64,000 nucleotides of DNA, taken from positions 6,216,592 to 6,280,591 of the forward strand of contig OZ025874.1 of NCBI GenBank assembly GCA_964019415.1, written 5' to 3'. Numbering within the stretch: position 1 is the stretch's first letter; every line of letters starts with the position of its first letter. The notes beneath the pieces were generated by a model that worked only from the letters and a program-made list of their open reading frames with translations, was not told where the DNA came from and searched no databases. A program made the position numbers and the translations under genes. Positions 20,301 to 26,500 of the stretch are shown in pieces. The stretch is from Ianthella basta. Lineage: Eukaryota > Porifera > Demospongiae > Verongiida > Ianthellidae.

Positions 20301-23078
20301 GCATGCATGCTACCAGATGATGTTAGCACACTGTCATCACACACTCTGGCCTTGCCAGACCAGCGCCGAGTAGCTGTTGTGGAAGTGCCGTCGTGCGGGC
20401 GCCGGAGCAGGAAAGCCTGCCGAAGGCGGGTTTTCCTGCTAGTATTCAAAAAGCAAGCATAAAACAAGGTTTGAGCAATTTGTAATAATTATATGTACTT
20501 TCAGAATAAAACGCATGTAGGCATAGCCAGCATAATTCACACATTGAAGTTTGCTGTGGATATCACGCACTTCATGTGACTATTATATTAGATTACAATT
20601 GCGATCTCTGGCGACTGTCAAGTGACAATCATGTGACACCTACCTCAGTAGAACCAGTGAAACCAATCTTGTCCACTTGCGGATGCATAGCCAACTTGCT
20701 CCCAAATGCACCGTTGCCTGTGACAACATTGAAGACGCCTGGAGGAAGTCCAGCCTCTGCACAAATCTCTGCAAACAGAAGGGCACTCAATCGAGTGTAG
20801 CTTGCTGGCTTCAATACCACTGTGTTGCCCATAGCAAGAGCAGGACACACCTATAGCAAGTCGTGTTGCATGACATGAGAAACAACATGTGACAACAGCT
20901 CATGCAACTGCCATTCAATCCCCGAATACTCAGTCAATCAGATGTTATTGTTGTTTGCTAAACTGTGGAAATTGGCAATTCATATGATAGTCATTTGATG
21001 CTGTTTGCCGGCCACCCCTTCATATACTTCACATTCGGCAAATGAACAGTGGAAGTACATCTCACATGAAGAAATATAGAATCCAGATGACTAATCATGT
21101 GAAACACTGGTGCCATAGTTTGCCCGCAAACTAACATGAAACGACCACATGCAAGTGCTACACCCTCAGCTACTCAAACATCAGCATCCTTCTCAAAGTT
21201 CATGCAGAGAACCGGCAAGGAAGCAGTCAGATTCAACAAGGACAGCTGACATCTACCAACAGTACGTACTGTACTGCAAGAAATGCTGCTTAGCTTTATA
21301 TATACATGATGACATTGTCGCCACAACCACTGTACTAATTCACTGCTCTGTACAGGTAACAGGGCCATATTGTATGAGAAACGCATCTCTTCTATATTAT
21401 AAAAGCAACTTCCAACAGTCAATGCCTTACTACGGTATTGTGGCACATGAAATAAAAGCACAACCAGGCACAACACCTCTGTTGTGGGATTACCTTCCAC
21501 GAGAGAAGCATGAGAGGGAAGTTCCAGGGTACAATGGCCCCAACCACGCCTATTGGGCCCCACCCACTCATCTCCTCTTCCATAAGCTGAGCCCATCCAG
21601 AGTGATGATATAGGTGCCTAGCAACCAAGGGGATGTCACAATCACGAGACTCCCTGATGGGCTTGCCATTGTCCATGGACTCCACCACAGACAGCAGACG
21701 CATGTGCTTCTGAACATGGCGGGCAACACTGTAGAGGTGGCGGGCTCTTACATGACCTGTGAGGAGAGAGAGGGAGGGTGCGGGGGATAGACAGGTTTGA
21801 AAGGAGCAATGTAGAGGAGAGCACAAGAAGGAAAGGGACGGTAGACAAGGGGGGAATAATTTTAGGGGGCGATAGAAGAGGATGGAGAAATGCAGGGACA
21901 GGGGCAGAGGAAGCAATTCAACTTTTGTCAGGCTACATACTCCTAGATATGCCTGACTTAACCCTTTGTTTTCTAGGGAGGTCTGAGAGAGGAGCAAGAA
22001 CAGGAGTGGATTGACACCAGACCGAACCAAAAAGTGTGAAAGACGTACAATGACAAGGTACATAGCTACAGCCATACCTGGTAGCTTGCTCCAGGAGTCA
22101 AAGGCCTTCTTGGCACAAGAAACGGCCAGTTCCACATCATCATCAGTCCCTGCAGTAAGGACGTGGACCAATGTGGTAGAGGTGCATGCTGACAGCAGCA
22201 CAGCAAGGGTCACACACACTGTTAGACCAAAAGTACAGGTTACAAACAGTACATATAAAAGCACTGAAAAAAAACACACCGTGTTGACACAATACAGACA
22301 CACAACTACGCATCACGCCAAACGCCCATATCCATACCCTAGTCTGGCACAACCAGACCTATTTTATAAGGTGAAAGTAGGCCTGGCACATTGCCACAAA
22401 TCGACTTGTGCAGTGTTGCAGCCCACAGTGCAATCCAAATAGACTAAAGATATGCTATGACATCACAAACTGGCTTGAGACATCCAATGATATTCAGATT
22501 GCCTAGTCAACTCATGAACTTCTGCGTGTAAATATACTGATGATGCGTAAACTGATTGACTGTCACGAGGCAGGATTGTCTGATTGAATTGCACTGTGGG
22601 CCGCAGCGCTGCACTACTCGATGTACGGCACTGTATCAGGCCTATTTTCCCCATATAAAATAGGCCTGGATGAGCGAGGCTAATTCATACCCTTACAGTT
22701 AGTATTATTGGTACGCATAATATACCTAAATACCCTGCTTAAGCGCTTGCCTTGGACTGTTTCGGCCAGTAGTTCACCAGTGCTAGGATTGTACGACTTG
22801 TACACCTGCCTCCCCTCTGGATGAACCCACTGGTTGCCAATAAAGTGACCGAAGCGCCTCTTGTGGTCGTCCAGCCACGCCTGTGCCACTGCTGGCGACT
22901 CCGGTGCGGGCCCGTACTCTAAGCTTTCAAAGATCTCAGCCACCGATGGCTTCTTTTCCGTTCCTCGAATCTCCTTTGCATCTACTTTGGCCACCTTGGC
23001 AGGTGAATCGTCGGACGCAGGGGTGGAAGCGCGTTTAGCACTCTTGCTCTTCGTACGGGTCACAGTGCTGGTAGCCAT
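845..23078 (-). CDS. ALDH16A1: ALDH16A1-type aldehyde dehydrogenase, 5' eight exons (gene runs off left edge)
   Basis: NAD(P)-dependent aldehyde dehydrogenase superfamily, cytosolic type with no visible signal peptide. Exons in transcript order: 22751-23078, 22078-22149, 21494-21756, 20644-20850, 2222-2374, 1845-1938, 1302-1504, 845-981. Phases agree throughout and give 485 codons. The N-terminal block [20 protein letters not shown] matches the ALDH16A1-specific N-terminus (human IFTSLEYGPVPES). Catalytic elements are all seen: PWNFP (oxyanion Asn), VLKPA (cofactor Lys), ELGGKS (general base Glu), NQGQ-VCSAGS (nucleophile Cys) and EEVFGPV. ALDH16A1 normally has a second ALDH-like domain, which must lie left of base 845. 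ATG at 23078 has a good context (AAGATGG); the in-frame GTG at 23090 is not needed. Intron 4 (2375-20643, about 18.3 kb) contains a nested transporter array on the same strand. Confidence 0.93.
982..1301. other. ALDH16A1 intron 7, no recognised element
   Basis: Intron between exons 7 and 8 with GT-AG ends on the minus strand. I see no repeat, RNA or nested ORF of note. Introns 5 and 6 (1939-2221 and 1505-1844) likewise hold only a pyrimidine-rich plus-strand tract near 2040-2220. Confidence 0.5.
2375..4017. other. 3' end of ALDH16A1 intron 4
   Basis: Non-coding stretch between ALDH exon 5 and MFS copy A. It contains the TA-flanked MITE at 3191-3605. Around 2940-3110 an AT-rich area repeats AACTTTCACG/TTTGCAGTT-type words, probably another degraded repeat. 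Nothing else is supported. Confidence 0.5.
3191..3605. mobile_element. TA-flanked MITE with ~50-bp terminal inverted repeats
   Basis: Left end GTCTGGCCGGGGGCCAGCCC and the reverse complement of the right end (GTCTGGGGGCCAGCCCCTCC) pair over about 50 bp. TA stands immediately outside both ends (3189-3190, 3606-3607), as expected for a Tc1/mariner-type target duplication. No transposase coding is seen. The GTCTGG start is shared with the MITE at 22342-22680. Confidence 0.75.
4018..5568 (-). CDS. MFS transporter copy A (OFA/monocarboxylate-carrier-like), 516 aa
   Basis: Single-exon 12-TM major facilitator protein. Cytosolic MCVRCGGC start; TM1 near [15 protein letters not shown]; motif-A-like loops [17 protein letters not shown] (between TM2 and TM3) and [18 protein letters not shown] (C-half). 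A central cytosolic loop has a Cys cluster (SSCSCC) and a Ser-rich segment; C-terminus GGRQVKAKH. Overall resemblance is to the oxalate:formate antiporter/monocarboxylate group, so an organic anion substrate is plausible but unproven. I start at ATG 5568 because MCVR is shared by all copies; an upstream GTG at 5586 is not a eukaryotic start. A splice-acceptor-like CCTCACAG lies about 20 bp upstream on the minus strand. Lies within ALDH16A1 intron 4. Confidence 0.88.
   Translation of the reverse strand: MCVRCGGCIRGAFKKLTFPSLGWIVVLGGIMINFTVGIDFTDGNMAPYIISYTRQRSLDPYREVVSLNFSPWLEGAVQLTQAVFMVVGGLLVKKIGCRATVLIGCLFHSGAILLSAGGVVLSYWVVVLLFGALSGVGTGIAQIATLDAVVQWLPNKKGLALGIVLAAFDLTPIVFIPLQTVFVNSHNLIPDYYPPGPVSFGYFTQPEVLDLVPYLFVFMGGILFVIQILGTVLVVDNGNIEMPASPLSCKAVLKYVWASFKPTSSCSCCNGTKLPHNHTMEMKPLDEVSSNGPSKPSVSSSAGMSMESNGKKDEQTCWVKEVTPKELIKRWDFHLLWLSLAAIGTVDIYVIAMYKAFGEDFIFDDHLLALIGSLLSVSNLITRIVFGLIADRFHVKTTLIIVVGVEAVLTLFLYDSQFGGGAVYGVVVVTLSAAAGALYTVFPVCIAEWYGHDNFAANYGVLYTAHVISSASVILIPTLLHQYIGWEGEMLIFGGLCAISLLPIIIAGGRQVKAKH
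6497..6860 (-). pseudogene. Decayed 3' end of an MFS transporter copy
   Basis: The plus-strand text from about 6500 (TTTCTTCTTAATCCGTAGAC) aligns with the 3' end of copy C (TTTCTTCTTAATCCGTCGAC at 14690). The following ~100 bp, up to the CCAATGTAT block, match with many substitutions and indels. No open frame is left. Farther right the similarity fades, so the right limit is uncertain. It is an older member of the array. Confidence 0.65.
7131..7347. pseudogene. MFS transporter fragment bracketed by ~54-bp direct repeats
   Basis: 7197-7293 aligns with the central-loop coding of the transporters (minus strand; TACCATTGCAGCAGGAACAA shared with copy A at 4757). On both sides lies a direct repeat of about 54 bp (7131-7186 and 7293-7347, starting GTGCAGGAAACGCAATTCAC) that differs at few positions. 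The fragment is out of context and not coding. With the 6497-6860 relic it may be the remains of one older gene. Confidence 0.65.
7690..8065 (-). mobile_element. Helitron-like element, 3' terminal part, minus orientation
   Basis: Read on the minus strand the segment ends in a hairpin (GGGCTTGCCGAAGGCGG...GCTTGC) followed by CTGG and then T, the CTRR|T signature of a Helitron 3' end. The ~370 bp next to it align with 17228-17570, showing an interspersed family. The 5' TC end on the right could not be located; 8065 is only where similarity to the sister copy fades. Confidence 0.6.
8613..10154 (-). CDS. MFS transporter copy B (OFA/monocarboxylate-carrier-like), 513 aa
   Basis: Paralogue of copies A and C in the same orientation. 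N-half nearly identical to both ([35 protein letters not shown]). The central loop is divergent ([16 protein letters not shown] instead of [16 protein letters not shown]). The C-half resembles C more than A ([19 protein letters not shown]). The reading frame is open further upstream to 10403, but I choose ATG 10154. The homologous start is there, and a strong acceptor (CTCTCTCTCTTATCACAG) sits just before it, so the upstream reading is probably intron of a 5'UTR. C-terminus GGRQIKKKH. Nested in ALDH16A1 intron 4, 3.0 kb from copy A. Confidence 0.88.
   Translation of the reverse strand: MCVRYGNCCRGVIKKLKCPSLGWIVVFGGVLINFTLGIDNTIGNMVPYIISYTRQRSLDPYREVVSLNYAPWLVGMLQIAQAVFMLVGGLLVKKIGCRATVLIGCLFHSGAILLSAGGVVLSYWVVVLLFGALSGVGTGIAQIATLDAVVQWLPGSKGLAMGVVLAAFQLTSIVFIPLQTVFVNSHNLIPDYYPPGPVSFGYFSQPEVLDLVPYLFVFMGGILFVIQILGTVLVVDNSNIEMPAGPLSCKAVLKYLWASFKPTSSCSCCNGTKLPHNHTMEMSSLDEVNIHGQNKSSALSTAVMSTGKKDQHAYWTEEVNPKELIKRWDFYLLWLSFAAATTSMIYIISMYKAFGEEFIFDDHLLAVIGSLMAVMNLIARTIFGFVADRFSAKTALVIIVGVIAVLTLNLYSSEFGGGVAYAVVLLLVSAAVGGFYTLFPICIAEWYGHNNFAANYGMLYTAQVLSAVLAILVPTLLHQYIGWAGEMLTFGALCGLSLLLLIVAGGRQIKKKH
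10155..11690. other. Spacer upstream of MFS copy B
   Basis: 10155-10450 is alignable with the 5' flanks of copy C and the truncated copy (shared AGAAGTGCCTTGCACAAGG near 10389). 11449-11513 is a short foldback relic of the hairpin-ended family. 10450-11440 otherwise has no feature I recognise. Confidence 0.45.
11449..11513. mobile_element. Solo terminal foldback of hairpin-ended element family
   Basis: ACAAGTATTTCAAGTT ... AACTCGAAATACTTG forms an imperfect inverted repeat around GTGGGGCTGCTGCCCC. The same arrangement stands at 26706 and 29834, where it begins larger elements. Here the rest of the element is absent, so this is a truncated or excised copy. Confidence 0.55.
11691..12074 (-). 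pseudogene. 3'-truncated MFS transporter copy (first ~128 codons only)
   Basis: Begins [15 protein letters not shown] like copy C and stays almost identical through TM1-TM3 ([17 protein letters not shown] ... [15 protein letters not shown]). It then stops abruptly near 11690, where the downstream DNA has no similarity to a transporter. The 5' flank (12075 to about 12650) also matches copy C, so this is a recent partial duplication with a breakpoint near 11690. It lacks nine of twelve helices and should not make a transporter, though promoter and 5' sequences remain. Confidence 0.85.
12874..13247. mobile_element. TIR MITE (TACCGTAC-GATC ends)
   Basis: Left TACCGTACGATCAGTTGGTA and the reverse complement of the right end, TACCGTACTGATCGGTTGTT, form inverted termini of about 28 bp. 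Several internal copies of GCGCTTAACA occur. About 374 bp with no transposase coding. Confidence 0.7.
13615..14312. mobile_element. Putative repeat element carrying the HIRAN ORF
   Basis: The left side CGTTCTAAATATTCGTC and the reverse complement of the right side (CCGCTCTAAAAATTCGTC) look like inverted ends, and two further direct copies of CTCTAA.NTTCGTC occur at 14150-14206. Right border TACGGTAGT near 14310. Limits are approximate and no target duplication is certain. Confidence 0.45.
13795..14121 (-). CDS. HIRAN-domain-like ORF, 108 aa, inside a repeat
   Basis: A complete ATG-stop ORF starting [59 protein letters not shown] and ITGKV follow the HIRAN fold pattern (strand, E-x-x-N-x-x-D, then GHLP), the domain that in HLTF/Rad5 binds 3' DNA ends. 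It is flanked by TTCGTC-containing segments (CTCTAAATATTCGTC near 13648 and 14189-14205; reverse complement near 14285), so it probably rides in a repeat. The ORF is intact and free-standing, without a helicase. Whether it is transcribed is unknown. The antisense ORFs here are shadows. Confidence 0.6.
   Translation of the reverse strand: MAAFTLTVRAAVRGYHMYKDVWAPIGDKFDCRQEPGNKEDSYVVAVYGDSESSSVLGHLPREISHVSFLEHDGTITGKVTDRRQYCRPREGSGYDSRSLNSIVAPKGK
14679..16229 (-). CDS. MFS transporter copy C (OFA/monocarboxylate-carrier-like), 516 aa
   Basis: Third intact copy, single-exon CDS. Starts [15 protein letters not shown], twelve hydrophobic segments, C-terminus GGRRIKKKH. Central loop almost identical to copy A ([20 protein letters not shown]) while its C-half is closest to copy B, a mosaic pattern. 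ATG 16229 chosen by homology; an acceptor-like CTCTCTTATTATAG lies about 20 bp upstream. Upstream sequence to about 16570 is alignable with regions upstream of B and of the truncated copy, so the duplicated unit included 5' flanking DNA. Confidence 0.88.
   Translation of the reverse strand: MCVRCGSCCCKIVKKLKSLSLGWIVVFGGIMINFTLGIDYTDGNMATYIISYTRQRSLDPYREVVSLNYAPWLAGAVQLTQAVFMVVGGLLVKKIGCRATVLIGCIFHSGAVLLSAGGVVLSYWVVVLLFGALSGVGTGIAQIATLEAVLQWLPNQKGLAMGIALASFDLTPILFIPLQTVFVNSHNLIPDYYPPGPVSFGYFTQPEVLDLVPYLFVFMGGILFVIQILGTVLVVDNNNIEMPASPLSCKAVLKYVWASFKPTSSCSCCNGTKLPHNHTMKMKPLDEVSSNGPSKPSVSSSAGMSMESNGKKHEQPCLVEEVTPKELIKRWDFYLLWLSFVATANVVIYIIAMYKAFGEEFIFDDHLLAVIGSLMSVTNFTTRAIFGFVADRFNEKTTLIIIVGVEAVLTLNLYSSQFGGGVTYAVVLLSLSAAGGGFYTLFPFCIAEWYGHNNFAANYGMLYTAHVLSAVLAIFVPTLLHQYIGWAGEMLTFGALCGLSLLPLIIAGGRRIKKKH
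17228..17800 (-). mobile_element. Helitron-like element, 3' terminal part, minus orientation
   Basis: On the minus strand the sequence ends GGGCTTGCCGAAGGCGGAGG, CCTTGCAG, CTAG, then T: hairpin plus CTAG|T. The first ~340 bp align with the copy at 7690-8065. An internal module beginning CCAAGATGGC(C)GAC is repeated at 17332 and 17570. The 5' end is not found, so 17800 is provisional. Confidence 0.6.
18095..18120. repeat. Poly-G/poly-C tract (26 G)
   Basis: An uninterrupted run of 26 G followed by TGGGGGTGG. Such tracts are often assembly-length errors, so exact length is unreliable. Confidence 0.9.
19479..20442 (+). mobile_element. Non-autonomous Helitron, copy 1 (964 bp)
   Basis: Starts TCCTATATATAATGGAGCTA and ends with the hairpin GGAAAGCCTGCCGAAGGCGG...TTTTCC, then CTAG. 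The base before is A and the base after is T, the exact A|T insertion of Helitrons. It carries a peptide-coding area (about 19659-20118): [17 protein letters not shown], then after a stop [17 protein letters not shown] ... [11 protein letters not shown]. This is shared with the copy at 24475-25411. No Rep/helicase is present. Sits in ALDH16A1 intron 4. Confidence 0.85.
20644..23078 (-). CDS. ALDH16A1: ALDH16A1 exons 1-4 (N-terminus, NAD-binding half)
   Basis: Exon 1 (328 nt) starts with a basic, Ser/Lys-rich leader of about 40 residues before the conserved LEYGP motif. It ends CAA-G before a GCAAGC donor, so intron 1 is GC-AG. Joining it to exon 2 gives [12 protein letters not shown], the expected helix after the N-terminal arm. 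Exon 3 carries [17 protein letters not shown] and [12 protein letters not shown]. It splices after TGG-AAG to exon 4 ([17 protein letters not shown] ... GFTGSTE). Intron 1 carries a 339-bp TA-flanked MITE. Introns 2 (21757-22077) and 3 (20851-21493) show nothing recognisable beyond a purine-rich tract in intron 2. Confidence 0.93.
22342..22680. mobile_element. TA-flanked MITE with ~85-bp terminal inverted repeats (339 bp)
   Basis: Left arm GTCTGGCACAACCAGACCTA... and the reverse complement of the right arm (GCCTCGCTCATCCAGGCCTA...) pair for about 85 bp through CCCACAGTGCAAT. TA lies directly outside both ends (22340-22341, 22681-22682). It occupies most of ALDH16A1 intron 1 (22150-22750). Confidence 0.8.
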
Positions 23079-23552
23079 CTTGCTGATCACGTGGGGCGTG
23101 GGCCCTCTAAGTGGACACGCCTCCTTAAGTAGAACTTATACCCCTTTGATAAAGCGGTGGTGCTCCTTGGATATTGCATATGTGCGTTTGGATGAACTTT
23201 GAAGCCATGCCGCTGTGGATGTAAAACATGACCAATGCCACTCCTGCATCCAATTAAAGCTCCTAAGCTGTTCTCTAGATCAGCCACTAGCAACAGCTGC
23301 AGTTCATACATAGCTAGCTAGCTATATACTCCAGATCGAGTCCAGACGTACTAGTGCATCTATACATAATTTGAATAGTAATATATCACATGGGTCACTA
23401 CACATAGTACATAATATTATACAATAAACTATAAATATATTGCTACATTTCCACTACAATCAAGTGCTGGATCTCTCAGAAACACAATAGCTACCTCCTA
23501 ACACAACAACCGTAAGGTCATCCTATTGAATAGCTGTGCTGCGGTGGCAAAG
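23079..23552. promoter_or_regulatory. ALDH16A1 upstream / methyltransferase-1 downstream spacer with CACGTG
   Basis: The ~475-bp gap between the ALDH16A1 ATG and the stop of methyltransferase 1. A CACGTG E-box is at 23088-23093, 10 bp upstream of the ATG. 23262-23410 is alignable with 35122-35260 and marks the left limit of the methyltransferase duplication. Promoter function is an inference. Confidence 0.35.
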
Positions 23553-26500
23553 TCAGCTGAGACCTTTGTATGCTACCACGCTGGTGGTCAACCCAATGGT
23601 CTTCCTGATCTGGTCCTTCTCCGCAATGAACTCGTCCGCCTTTCCCTCATCAATCAACTTCCTCCATTTTGCCAGACCGGCCTCCAATTCCTCCTTAGTT
23701 GCCATGGCCCATGTGCTGTGTGGATACAAGATTAACGAGAGCCAAGACTACCAATGATGTGCAGTATAGGACAACATTCACCTCAAAAAGGACACAAACA
23801 CTTCGTGTACAACTACACACAAGTGTGTCAATAGTTACATAATTTGCAGGAGTTGGCTAGGAAAGGTGTGTACTTCTGTTATAAGGGTAACTTGCTACCA
23901 GTTGTGTGCATACACTCCTTGCCAGTCAAAGGAGCGCAAGTAGCTTACCAGCAAACATCTGACTACCTAGGTCTATGCAATCACACCGGTAACAGGAGCA
24001 ACATCTATATCGCACTTCAATCTATCACAAGAATAGTTTAATAGAACAGAACAGAAGTTTGTCAAGCGATGATGCAATTGCATACTATGCATGAATCCAC
24101 CCCAACTGCTCCAGAATAGTTACGCTAGATGTGAAGTCAAGTCATGTACAGGAGACCTAACCTATGCACTGTACTCCAGGAATCACTGCAACTACCTGGC
24201 ATTCACCCACTAACCTGTCATACATTCTCCACTTCTCAGAAAATGGGCCTTCTTTATCATAGAACATCTCCTTGGCCATCAGGAGCTCAGACGTCAAGGA
24301 CAGCTGAGTCTTCACCTGAAACCCTGCGTTCTCCATCAACTTGCACAGTTCATCTAGGGCTGGGAATCTTCAGTGGTGGGAGATAGTATGAAAACAATAT
24401 AAAACACTCAAATACACTACTAGTCCGGTATCCGGACTATAAAGACAGTCCTGCACAACTGCTTCACTTTCTGATCCTATATATAATGGAGCTAAACCCG
24501 AGTATCCGACTTTGTATTCTTCCGTATTCTTGGATGCATTCTGTATTCTTAGCAGCGTTTAGGGGTTTGCGCTGCGCATTTGGCCACCTCCTTTCGTCTG
24601 CACTGCGTCCTACTTCAGTTCGGAGCAATGGGATTGCAAAAACGGCAACGTTTGGCTCCAGTGCGGAGAGGAAAGGGAAGAGGATGCCGGGAAGTGGCCA
24701 TTTTTCTCGGATACTGAAGCCATTTTTATGTTGCCAACTGTGGTGTGAAATGCTTCCCAAGCTCAGGGATCATGTGAATCGACGCAACTGCCGAACGAAA
24801 CCAGCTAAGTGCAATGTAAATGCAGAGCAGAAGAGCAAGGATTCTCTGTGGCGATCTTTTCTCATTGACCGCATTTGCCAGGGAGCGAATTAAGGATTTG
24901 GTACGCACATACCAACAAGATATGCTGCTGTGGAAAGGATAGGGACTATGAGACGATCAGCAACAAGAGCGAGGGGAAAGTGAAGCTCCTGACCAGTGTC
25001 GCAATTGCATGCAATAATATGGACAGGGACATGATCGCATCAGGTTGCTTTTTAGTGCATCTCTTCTACACCCAACAACATGCAAAGCTGCATGAATGAG
25101 ATGGTGCTCCTTGGGAACATCCCACCAGGTCAACACTTGCTACAGCAAAGACAATAGCAAGCATCGTGTTATGGATATTAACTAGCTCTGTTGTGAGACA
25201 TGTACAATTAATTTTTGATCAGACCATGTGCATGACCACGTGATTCAGTGATCGCTGTTTTGTTCTGTTAGTTAAGTGCATATGCATGTATGCTACCAGA
25301 TGACATTAGCACACTGTCATCACACACTCTGGCGTTGCCAGGCCGGCGTCGAGTAGCCGTCGAGGAAGCACCAAAGCAGGGAAGCCCGCCGAAGGCGGGC
25401 TTTCCCTCTAGTCACGTATAATGACATTTTAGATGTCAAATTGCATCACATGCCTGCTCATTATCATCATTTCACCTGCCCATCTTTAGACAGAGGGCTG
25501 AAGAGTATATGTTAACCGACAAGAATTGCCATAATCTAGCTCTCTACATTACACTGAAATGAGACACAGATATTGTAGTGACCAAACAATGTGAGAGGCT
25601 GGTAAGTGATAACTATGTACTGTGAGAAGTGGAAACACCTTTAACATCTCAGCATGTCCCTCCTTTGGGGCATTAACATAACAATAAGCAGTTATGCCAA
25701 TCTGTCTTTTGGTGGTCTGGGTGCAATAGTAGGCCATTATCACAGACAGTGCGAATGTTGCTCACAAGTGAAAACTAGACATAGAGAACAGCTACATACC
25801 CATTGCGTGTATGATTAAACATGCTGGTATCCTGGTACCAACCTGTTACTCATCCTCATTTTCTTACAAGCATCCGGGATGAGGTACAGGAACCACACTG
25901 GGTCCACAGACTGCTCAGGGCTGGCGGAATTCACAATCAGTGCTCCCCTTGGCCCCAGGATGCGGTAGCACTCCTTCATGACTTTGCCAATGTCACTCAC
26001 ATGGTGCAATACCTGTACAGTGATGAGGTGAATGAAGAGTGAATTATATGCACTCCCACACTATCTGATGGAGAATACAACTGTCATGCTAGTACACAGT
26101 ATGCTTTCACAGCATGATGCTGCAGAGCTTCATAGTTACATTGATACACATCCACTGGCAAAACGTATATTCTTCAGCAAGCAGGACATTTCGACCCGTA
26201 GATCTTTGTCAACTGTGTACAGGACCAGTGGACTTTCGCAGCATCCTGCTACTAATATATATCGCATTCAGACTACCATAGTTCACACCTACCACTTAAT
26301 ATAAAGGCTAATTGTGCTGTGGAGGACATTTGAGTCATCATCACCCACAACTTCCTATCCTCTTATCTTTGCGCATCTTCTATCATGTTAAGCATAGTGC
26401 AAATTGTGCAAAGAGAAATAAGCACTCTACACAGTACCTGGTTAATGATTACAGCATCACAGAATCCATCGGGGAGGTCCAGTTGCGTAGCATCTCCTTG

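Larger units (their letters stand above)
16230..20643. other. 5' portion of ALDH16A1 intron 4
   Basis: 16230-16680 is the 5' flank of MFS copy C. 17228-17800 holds an inverted Helitron-like end and related repeat. 18095-18120 is a run of 26 G. 19479-20442 is a complete Helitron. 16680-17220 and 18130-19470 show no ORF, RNA or repeat I can name. Confidence 0.45.

Noticed and set aside
21419..22303. 294-codon continuous minus-strand ORF as one exon
   Set aside because: Only its pieces 22078-22149 and 21494-21756 match ALDH; the middle is intron read-through.
24421..24440. Small palindrome TAGTCCGGTATCCGGACTA as a regulatory site
   Set aside because: Only partly kept in the paralogous position (37160), so no evidence of function.
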